This document shows positions 1 through 4,897 of a stretch of 5,504 nucleotides of DNA, piece after piece. The stretch is taken from positions 1 to 5,504 of the forward strand of contig RKCM01000205.1 in the NCBI GenBank assembly GCA_014858325.1, read 5' to 3'. Position numbers and translations under genes: made by a program. The DNA comes from Oscillospiraceae bacterium (GTDB lineage Bacteria > Bacillota > Clostridia > Oscillospirales > Ruminococcaceae). The notes under the pieces are model-generated. The model saw only the letters and a list, made by a program, of their open reading frames with translations, did no database searches and had not been told where the DNA came from. Positions within the stretch are counted from its first letter, which is position 1. Every line of letters starts with the position of its first letter.

Positions 1-816
1 GTTGAGTGCAAGCCCCGGGGCATCTTCCGCAAACAGAAGATCACCCCGGTGGCGGGCGATGAGGTGACGCTGGAAACGGAAAACGGCGCTTCCGTCATTG
101 CTCAGATCGCGCCTCGCAAAAACGTCTTTGTCCGGCCCCCGGTGGCCAACCTCGACGTGCTCTTCCTTGTGGCCAGCACCACCCAGCCCACCCCCAGCAC
201 GCTGGTGCTGGATAAGCTTTCCGCCATTGCGGTGGACAAGGGCGTGCAGCCTGTCATCGTCTGCACCAAGGGCGATTTGGCCGAGGCAGAGTTCCTGCGC
301 AGCGCCTATGAAAAATCCACCCTGCCCTTCATCCGCATCGACTATGAGAGCGGCGCAGGGCTGGATGAGGTGAAGCAATGGATCACCGGGCGGCTGTGTG
401 CGTTCTGCGGCAACTCGGGCGTGGGCAAATCCACCCTGCTGAACCATCTGCTGCCGGACGCGGAGCGGGAGACCAGCGCCATCAGCCAGAAGCTGGGGCG
501 CGGCCGCCACACCACCCGCGAGGTGACGATCTTTGAAGCCTTTGGAGGCCGCATTGCGGACACCCCGGGCTTTGCCAGCCTGGAAGCCAACCGGGCCGGC
601 TTTATCCCGAAGGAAAATCTGGAACATGCCTTCCCGGAGTTTGGGCCGTATCTGGGCGAGTGCCAGTTTACGGGCTGCTCTCACCGCTCGGAGAAGGGCT
701 GCGCCGTCCGCGCCGCCCTCGCCGAGGGCAGGCTTTCTCAGTCCCGCTACGACAGCTATTGCGCGATGTACGAGGAAGTGAAGGACGTGAAAGACTGGCA
801 GAGGAGGGGACTGTGA
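1..816 (+). CDS. rsgA: Ribosome small-subunit-dependent GTPase RsgA (5' partial)
   Basis: Circularly permuted GTPase that binds the 30S subunit and aids its late maturation in the cytoplasm. The reading frame is open from base 1, so the start and roughly the first 20-30 residues lie off the window; the GTG at 49 is an internal valine. An OB-fold remnant comes first (CKPRGIFRKQKITPVAGDEV). The GTPase motifs follow in permuted order: G4 as TKGD (265-276, Thr replacing the usual Asn), the G1 P-loop GNSGVGKST (409-435) and G3 DTPG (559-570). The C-terminal zinc-binding motif C-x4-C-x-H-x5-C spans 661-702 with all four ligands present. Stop TGA is at 814-816. Its last base is the first base of the thiN ATG, which suggests translational coupling. 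Family assignment is secure from this motif order. Confidence 0.96.
   Translation, partial: VECKPRGIFRKQKITPVAGDEVTLETENGASVIAQIAPRKNVFVRPPVANLDVLFLVASTTQPTPSTLVLDKLSAIAVDKGVQPVIVCTKGDLAEAEFLRSAYEKSTLPFIRIDYESGAGLDEVKQWITGRLCAFCGNSGVGKSTLLNHLLPDAERETSAISQKLGRGRHTTREVTIFEAFGGRIADTPGFASLEANRAGFIPKENLEHAFPEFGPYLGECQFTGCSHRSEKGCAVRAALAEGRLSQSRYDSYCAMYEEVKDVKDWQRRGL
802..809 (+). promoter_or_regulatory. Ribosome binding site for thiN
   Basis: AGGAGGGG lies inside the last codons of rsgA, six bases before the ATG at 816. It decides the thiN start over in-frame codons further upstream, such as the one at 660 deep inside rsgA. Confidence 0.8.
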
Positions 817-1454
817 TGGCACGCTGCGTTATTCTCTCCGCCTGCCCCGTCCCGGCAGAGCTGAAAACCCTGCTGCGCCCCGATGATTTTATCATCGCCT
901 GCGATGCGGGCTACCGCAACTGTGTGCCGCTGGGGCGCAAGCCCAACATCGTGGTGGGCGATTTTGACACGGCCCCCTGCCCGGAGCCGCAGGACGAAGA
1001 TGTGATCGTCCTGCCCCACGTCAAGGACGACACCGACACCGAGTATGCGGCAAAGCTGGCCAGTGAAAAGGGCTTTGCGGAGGTGCTGCTGCTGGGGGCT
1101 TTGGGCGGCAAGCGGCTGGAGCATACCCTTGCAAACCTTGCCACCGGCCTCGGCCTGGAACAGCGGGGCGTGCGGACCGCCATCCAGAACGAGCGCAGCC
1201 GCATCACCTTTGTGCTGCCCGGCGAGGCCCGCCGCTATCCGAAAGAGCAGTTTTTCTATCTCTCGGTCTTCCCCATGGAGGGCGTGGCCGAGGGCGTCTG
1301 CGAACAGGGCTCGTTCTATGAGCTGACGGATGCAACGCTGACGGCGGGCTATCCGCTGGGCGTCAGCAACGAGTACGCCGAGGGCTCCGACTGCATCACC
1401 ATCTCCACCCGCAAGGGCGCGCTGGTGGTGGTGGAGACCCTGCCGGACGCCTGA
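816..1454 (+). CDS. thiN: Thiamine pyrophosphokinase
   Basis: Transfers pyrophosphate from ATP to thiamine to make thiamine diphosphate in the cytoplasm. The protein is 212 residues, normal for the bacterial family. Recognisable blocks are ACDAGY near residues 29-34, the metal-binding GDFD at 48-51, KDDTDTE at 70-76, and GALGGKRLEHTLAN at 94-107. A C-terminal thiamine-binding region contains GVSNEYAEGSDCITISTRKG. The usual R-x-D-H motif reads R-L-E-H (E102), a conservative change. The start at 816 is supported by a strong ribosome binding site and a one-base overlap with the rsgA stop. In many Firmicutes rpe lies between rsgA and thiN; here the genes touch directly. The gene is likely cotranscribed with rsgA. 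Confidence 0.93.
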   Translation: MARCVILSACPVPAELKTLLRPDDFIIACDAGYRNCVPLGRKPNIVVGDFDTAPCPEPQDEDVIVLPHVKDDTDTEYAAKLASEKGFAEVLLLGALGGKRLEHTLANLATGLGLEQRGVRTAIQNERSRITFVLPGEARRYPKEQFFYLSVFPMEGVAEGVCEQGSFYELTDATLTAGYPLGVSNEYAEGSDCITISTRKGALVVVETLPDA

Positions 1455-1455
1455 T

Positions 1456-1487
1456 TTGGAACCCTTGGGCCGCAAAACGCCTATAAT
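1456..1487 (+). promoter_or_regulatory. Candidate promoter for spoVM
   Basis: A perfect TATAAT (1482-1487) lies 39 bases before the spoVM ATG, in the short gap after thiN. The best sigma-A -35 match, TTGGAA at 1456-1461, gives an over-long 20-base spacer. The 8-mer CCTATAAT (1480-1487) also matches the sigma-E -10 consensus CATACAAT at 6 of 8 positions, but no good sigma-E -35 is visible. spoVM is sigma-E dependent in Bacillus subtilis. Which sigma factor acts here is unresolved, and readthrough from thiN is possible. Confidence 0.4.
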
Positions 1488-1511
1488 GGAGCAAGACCCA
1501 TTCTCAAAGAA

Positions 1512-1519
1512 AGGCGGGG
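1512..1519 (+). promoter_or_regulatory. Ribosome binding site for spoVM
   Basis: AGGCGGGG is an imperfect but purine-rich Shine-Dalgarno sequence ending seven bases before the ATG at 1527. It supports translation of the very short ORF downstream. Confidence 0.6.
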
Positions 1520-1526
1520 TGCATCC

Positions 1527-1604
1527 ATGCAGGTGGTCGTGGTCCAGAGCCCGAAAGCGCTGAAAGGCATTTTGCGGCGGCTGTTCGGCATTAAAAAATC
1601 ATGA
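1527..1604 (+). CDS. spoVM: Stage V sporulation protein SpoVM (25 aa)
   Basis: A 25-codon ORF whose product matches SpoVM, the tiny amphipathic-helix peptide that senses the convex forespore membrane and anchors the SpoIVA coat platform in the mother cell. Compared from memory with the 26-residue B. subtilis protein, it aligns without gaps up to the C-terminus. It keeps Pro9, Lys10, Leu12, Gly14, Ile15, Arg17 and Gly21, and has the core PKALKGILRRLFG followed by a basic tail. Differences include Gln2 for Lys2, Ala11 for Phe11 and Lys13 for Gly13. The N-terminal half is a run of valines and the second half alternates basic and hydrophobic residues, as expected for a membrane-surface helix. Position is strong support: in B. 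subtilis spoVM also follows the rsgA-rpe-thiN cluster. A sporulation gene lies next downstream. The ORF is easily missed because of its length. Confidence 0.9.
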   Translation: MQVVVVQSPKALKGILRRLFGIKKS

Positions 1605-1607
1605 GAA

Positions 1608-1645
1608 CGAAGAGGCTGTGCGGCAGTTGCTGCACGGCCTCTTTG
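1608..1645 (+). terminator. Long hairpin between spoVM and sipL
   Basis: A near-perfect inverted repeat starts four bases after the spoVM stop. Bases 1610-1624 pair with 1629-1643 (15 pairs, two of them G-U) around the tetraloop AGTT, and the stem can extend to 1608/1645. Only a short TTT follows (1642-1644), so it is weaker than a textbook intrinsic terminator. It may end or attenuate spoVM transcription, or stabilise the short mRNA. The hairpin structure is seen directly; its function is inferred. Confidence 0.65.
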
Positions 1646-1646
1646 C

Positions 1647-1675
1647 GCATACGGACCCATGCACGCGCATAGAAT
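1647..1675 (+). promoter_or_regulatory. Candidate sigma-E-type sporulation promoter for sipL
   Basis: GCATACG (1647-1653) and CATAGAAT (1668-1675) are separated by 14 bases. They resemble the mother-cell sigma-E -35 (GHATATT-like) and -10 (CATACAAT; 7 of 8 matched) with typical spacing. Transcription would start near 1682, just ahead of the ribosome binding site of the spore-coat gene. Placing a mother-cell promoter before a SipL/SpoVID-type gene makes biological sense. The call rests on consensus matching by eye. Confidence 0.45.
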
Positions 1676-1690
1676 GTCACCAAGCGGACA

Positions 1691-1699
1691 GGAAAGGAG
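1691..1699 (+). promoter_or_regulatory. Ribosome binding site for sipL
   Basis: GGAAAGGAG ends eight bases before the ATG at 1708 and decides this start over the in-frame GTG at 1618. That GTG lies inside the hairpin stem and has no comparable ribosome binding site. Confidence 0.8.
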
Positions 1700-1707
1700 C
1701 GCGTTGC

Positions 1708-3243
1708 ATGGAACTGAAGATCTTCCGGGATGATCTGCCGCAGGCGGGGGCCGGGTGCACCGTTAAGGCAGAGCTCCCGCTGGAAACGGAGATCCTGATC
1801 TCCGATTATCTGCCCCCGGTGTTCAAGCTGGTCAAGTGCTTTGTGCGGCCGGTGGTGCTGCAAAAGCAGCTGCAGCCCGGGCGGCTCAACTTGGATGGAT
1901 ACCTGCGCTGCACCGTCTATTATCAGGGCGAGAACGGGGCGGGCCTGTGCCAGACGGAGCAGAAACTGCCTTTTTCCAAACAGCTGGAGCTGCCGGAGTT
2001 TGCCTTTACGGCCTGGGCGGCGCAGGTGGAAGGGCAGACCGAGTACATCAACTGCCGGGCCGTCACGCCCCGCCGCATTGAGGTGCGGGGGGCCTTTGGG
2101 CTGGTGGCGTCCATCCACACCCAGAACAAGACGGAGCTCATTACGGCCCTCTCGGACGGCGGAGTGGAGCAAAAACTGGTCACGCTGAGTGGGGTGCGCC
2201 GGGCGGCCAATCTCGAAAAGCTGCTTACGGCAGAGGGAACGTTCCGTTTTGCCCAGCCTCCTGCCGCCATTCTGGATATTTCTGGCACAGCCAGCGTGCA
2301 GGAGGTAAAGGTGCTGCGGGGCAAAGCCGTCGTGAAAGGGGAGCTGGACCTTGCCTGTGCGTGGCGGGCTGAAGGAGACACCGCCCTGCAAAGCACCGGG
2401 GCGACGGTGCCCTTCCAGCAGGTGCTGGATGTGGAGGCCTTGGGCGAGGACTGCCGGTGTCTGTGCACCGTAGAGCCGGTGGGCTTCACGCTGGCGGAAG
2501 GGGAGAAGGAGGCTGCCGGGGAAAGTGCCATTACCGCCACGGCCATGCTGCGGCTGACGGCGTGGCGGCCTTACCAGCTGCAATGCGTGGCGGATGCCTT
2601 CTCCACCCAATATGAAGCCAGCCTGACAATGCAGGAGATCTTCACCGAAGCGCTGGTCTGCCCCCTGAACGAGACGGCCCGGCTGAAGGGCTCGGGCCCG
2701 CTGCCGGACGCAGGCGCGTCCATTCTGGCCTGCTTTGCTTCCTTTGGGCCGGTGCAGCTGGTCTGCGCCGAAAAAGGCGGCTGGACCCTGACGGCCAAAG
2801 CCTTCGTCACAGCCTTTGGGGAAAACAGCCTGGGAGAACTGGAAAGCTACGAAAAGACGCTGGAGCTTGCCCTCCCCGTGCCCGGTGCGGAAAAACTGCC
2901 GCCGGATGCCGACCTTTACCCCGAGTGTGCGCTGTGCGCGGAGGATCTGCAGTGCCTTTGCCAGAACGGCGCACTGGAAGTGACCCTCACCGCCCGGGCC
3001 GAAGGAGCCGTGCTGCGCCGCAGCGGCACGCCCTGCCTTGCCGCCATGGAGCTGGGCGAGGAGCGCGCTCCCGCCGACCCCGAGATCTCGCTGCGCATCT
3101 ACTACGCACAGGCAGGGGAGAGCCTGTTTGAGATCGCCCGCCGCTTTGCGGTATCGCCGGGCAAAATGCGGGAGGCCAACGAGCTGCCCGAGGGAGCGGA
3201 GACTCTCTCGGCACCCCGGCGGCTGCTGGTGCCCAGTGGGTAG
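1708..3243 (+). CDS. sipL: SPOCS (DUF3794) and LysM domain protein, SipL/SpoVID-type coat morphogenetic protein
   Basis: A 511-residue protein without signal peptide or membrane segments, as expected for a mother-cell cytoplasmic coat factor. It has an N-terminal SPOCS-like module (about residues 28-115). A clearer second one follows (about 188-290, beginning ILDISGTASVQEVKVLRGKA). A degenerate third spans about 300-450, and a C-terminal LysM domain about 464-510 (IYYAQAGESLFEIARRFAVS...). This architecture and length match Clostridioides difficile SipL, whose LysM domain binds the SpoIVA ATPase, and resemble B. subtilis SpoVID. The protein has 18 cysteines, including C249/C251/C253 and C407/C410/C416/C418. 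The upstream neighbour is spoVM, another SpoIVA partner, and a sigma-E-like promoter lies in between. The SPOCS/LysM call is secure; the SipL orthology is inferred from architecture and context. Other SPOCS-LysM paralogues exist in Clostridia, so it could be one of those. Confidence 0.85.
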   Translation: MELKIFRDDLPQAGAGCTVKAELPLETEILISDYLPPVFKLVKCFVRPVVLQKQLQPGRLNLDGYLRCTVYYQGENGAGLCQTEQKLPFSKQLELPEFAFTAWAAQVEGQTEYINCRAVTPRRIEVRGAFGLVASIHTQNKTELITALSDGGVEQKLVTLSGVRRAANLEKLLTAEGTFRFAQPPAAILDISGTASVQEVKVLRGKAVVKGELDLACAWRAEGDTALQSTGATVPFQQVLDVEALGEDCRCLCTVEPVGFTLAEGEKEAAGESAITATAMLRLTAWRPYQLQCVADAFSTQYEASLTMQEIFTEALVCPLNETARLKGSGPLPDAGASILACFASFGPVQLVCAEKGGWTLTAKAFVTAFGENSLGELESYEKTLELALPVPGAEKLPPDADLYPECALCAEDLQCLCQNGALEVTLTARAEGAVLRRSGTPCLAAMELGEERAPADPEISLRIYYAQAGESLFEIARRFAVSPGKMREANELPEGAETLSAPRRLLVPSG

Positions 3244-3245
3244 TA

Positions 3246-3305
3246 TTGACCGAAAAATCCGGGCTTGTGCTGGCAAAAACGCACAAAGCCCGGATTTTGT
3301 GTCAA
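3246..3305 (+). terminator. Strong intrinsic terminator after sipL
   Basis: AAAATCCGGGCTTGTGC (3254-3270) pairs with GCACAAAGCCCGGATTTT (3281-3298), with a single bulged base and a ten-base loop. Outer arms TTGAC (3246-3250) and GTCAA (3301-3305) can extend the stem past a small internal loop. A runs on the left and T runs on the right could allow termination in both directions. It starts three bases after the sipL stop and separates the sporulation genes from the permease gene. Confidence 0.85.
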
Positions 3306-3349
3306 TTAAGTATGACTTATGAAAGAATTATGAATAAAAAATGCAAAAA

Positions 3350-3383
3350 CCCTCTGGAAACGAGGGAAAAGCGCTGTTATAAT
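3350..3383 (+). promoter_or_regulatory. Extended -10 promoter of the permease gene with overlapping inverted repeat
   Basis: TGTTATAAT (3375-3383) is a perfect extended -10 element. TGGAAA (3355-3360) sits 17 bases upstream as a 4-of-6 -35. The -35 lies in the loop of a small inverted repeat, CCCTC (3350-3354) and GAGGG (3362-3366), a possible operator. The leader to the ATG would be only about 40 bases, too short for a purine riboswitch. The surrounding DNA from 3306 to 3429 is A+T-rich and holds no other gene that I can see. Confidence 0.65.
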
Positions 3384-3414
3384 CAAAAGCAACTTTGAAA
3401 AAATCACCCAATGC

Positions 3415-3422
3415 AAAAGGAG
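3415..3422 (+). promoter_or_regulatory. Ribosome binding site for the permease gene
   Basis: AAAAGGAG ends seven bases before the ATG at 3430, fixing that start. Confidence 0.8.
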
Positions 3423-3429
3423 CAAGGAT

Positions 3430-4830
3430 ATGTTAAAGAGTACGGAACTGGAGGGCGCTGCCTATCAGTTTGAGGCAAAAATGCCGCTGAAGCACGCCAT
3501 CCCGCTGGGCCTGCAGCACGTTTTCGCCATGTTTGTGGGCAATCTGACCCCGCTGCTGATCATCACCAGCGCCTGCGGCATCGCGGGCGGCGAGTTTGCC
3601 GATCTGCAGGTGAGCCTGCTGCAGAACGCCATGTTCGTGGCCGGCATCGTCACGCTGGTGCAGCTGTACAGCATCGGCCCCGTCGGCGGCCAGGTGCCCA
3701 TCATCATGGGCACGTCTTCGGGCTTTTTGGGCGTCTTCAACAGCGTGGCTGCCACCATGGGCGGCGGCGTGACGGCCTACGGTGCCATCATGGGGGCCTC
3801 TATTCTGGGCGGCATCTTTGAGAGCGTGCTGGGCATCTTCCTCAAGCCCCTGCGCAAGCTGTTCCCCTCCGTCGTCACCGGCACCGTGGTGCTTTCCATC
3901 GGTCTTTCCCTGATCTCGGTGGGCGTCAACTCCTTCGGCGGCGGCAACAACGCCAAGGATTTCGGCTCGGTGGAAAACCTGCTGCTGGCCCTCTTCGTGC
4001 TGGTGGTCATCCTCTTCCTCAAGCACTGGACCACGGGCTTTTTGAGCTCTTCCTCCATCCTCATCGGCATCATCGTGGGCTATCTGGCTGCCATCGTCAT
4101 GGGCTTTGTGCTGCCCACCACCGGCGTCACCGCCGAGGGCGTGGAGTACACCAAGGCATGGGTGCTCAACTGGAGCAAGGTGGCGCAGGCCAGTTGGTTC
4201 GCCATCCCCAAGCTCGTCCCCGTCAAGATCGTCTTTGACCTGCGCGCCATCCTCCCGGTGCTGGTCATGTTTATCGTTACCGCCGTGGAGACGGTGGGCG
4301 ATATCTCCGGCGTCATGGAGGGCGGCATGAGCCGGGAGCCCTCCGATAAGGAGCTCTCCGGCGGCGTCATCTGCGACGGTCTGGGCTCCAGCTTTGCCGC
4401 TGCGTTCGGCGTGCTGCCCAACACCTCTTTCAGCCAGAACGTCGGCCTCGTGTCTATGACCAAGGTGGTCAACCGGGGTGCACTGGCCACCGGCGCGGTC
4501 TTCCTCATCCTCTGCGGCCTCATCCCCAAGCTGGGCGCTCTGGTGTCCATCATGCCGCAGGCGGTTTTGGGCGGCGCTGCCGTGATGATGTTCTCCTCCA
4601 TCGTGGTGTCGGGCATCCAGCTCATCACCAAGGAGAAGATGACGCCCCGCACCCTGACCATCGTTTCCGTGGCGCTGGGCGTCGGCTACGGCATGGGCGC
4701 CAACGCCAGTATCCTGGCCCACACGCCTCAGGCCGTCCAGCTCATCTGCGGCGAGTCCGGCATCGTCCCCGCCGCCTTTGTGGCCATTGTGCTCAACCTG
4801 CTGCTGCCCAAGGACGACAAGGCAGAGTAA
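3430..4830 (+). CDS. NCS2 family nucleobase (xanthine/uric acid-type) permease
   Basis: Inner-membrane proton-coupled nucleobase importer of 466 residues, the usual family size, with many hydrophobic helices throughout. Family landmarks are Gln29-His30 in the first helix (GLQHVFAMF) and a Gly/Ser-rich GTSSGFLG in the third-helix region. Glu287 in AVETVGDISG and Asp316 in GGVICDGLGSS also match. The signature QNVGLVSMTK at 336-345 fits [QEP]-N-x-G-x4-T-[RKG]. In characterised members such as E. coli XanQ the equivalent His, Glu, Asp and Gln-Asn positions are important for xanthine uptake. The Gln-Asn form favours purine (xanthine or urate) over uracil, whose carriers usually have Glu-Asn. The gene appears monocistronic, with its own promoter and a strong terminator. 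The adjacent molybdenum-cofactor gene fits a role in purine use. The exact substrate is inferred. Confidence 0.92.
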   Translation: MLKSTELEGAAYQFEAKMPLKHAIPLGLQHVFAMFVGNLTPLLIITSACGIAGGEFADLQVSLLQNAMFVAGIVTLVQLYSIGPVGGQVPIIMGTSSGFLGVFNSVAATMGGGVTAYGAIMGASILGGIFESVLGIFLKPLRKLFPSVVTGTVVLSIGLSLISVGVNSFGGGNNAKDFGSVENLLLALFVLVVILFLKHWTTGFLSSSSILIGIIVGYLAAIVMGFVLPTTGVTAEGVEYTKAWVLNWSKVAQASWFAIPKLVPVKIVFDLRAILPVLVMFIVTAVETVGDISGVMEGGMSREPSDKELSGGVICDGLGSSFAAAFGVLPNTSFSQNVGLVSMTKVVNRGALATGAVFLILCGLIPKLGALVSIMPQAVLGGAAVMMFSSIVVSGIQLITKEKMTPRTLTIVSVALGVGYGMGANASILAHTPQAVQLICGESGIVPAAFVAIVLNLLLPKDDKAE

Positions 4831-4846
4831 GCAGACCGATCTTGTG

Positions 4847-4881
4847 TAAAAGAAGAGCCCCTCTTCGGAGGGGCCCTTTTT
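4847..4881. terminator. Bidirectional intrinsic terminator with UUCG loop
   Basis: GCCCCTC (4857-4863) and GAGGGGC (4868-4874) close a TTCG tetraloop, and the stem is followed by CCTTTTT on the + strand. On the - strand the same stem is followed by CTTCTTTT. It lies between the convergent permease and nucleotidyltransferase genes and can serve both. Confidence 0.92.
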
Positions 4882-4897
4882 GTGTGTGCGGGGGTGC

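Noticed and set aside
660..815. 52-residue N-terminal extension of thiN
   Set aside because: It lies entirely within rsgA coding sequence. The ATG at 816 has a strong ribosome binding site and gives the normal family length.
1618..1707. GTG-initiated 30-residue extension of the SPOCS-LysM protein
   Set aside because: The GTG is inside the hairpin stem, has no ribosome binding site and would lie upstream of the likely promoter. The ATG at 1708 is much better supported.
1591..3276. 561-codon open frame on the minus strand opposite the SPOCS-LysM gene
   Set aside because: It is a G+C-driven shadow. The sense protein has clear SPOCS and LysM domains, whereas the antisense translation is rich in Arg, Gln, Gly and His, with no recognisable domain and no ribosome binding site.
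3340..3418. Direct repeat AATGCAAAA at 3340 and 3410
   Set aside because: Nine bases in A-rich intergenic DNA is easily chance; no symmetry or fit to a known operator was seen.
3384..3429. Purine riboswitch in front of the permease gene
   Set aside because: The predicted leader is about 40 bases with no three-way-junction pairing, too short for a purine aptamer.
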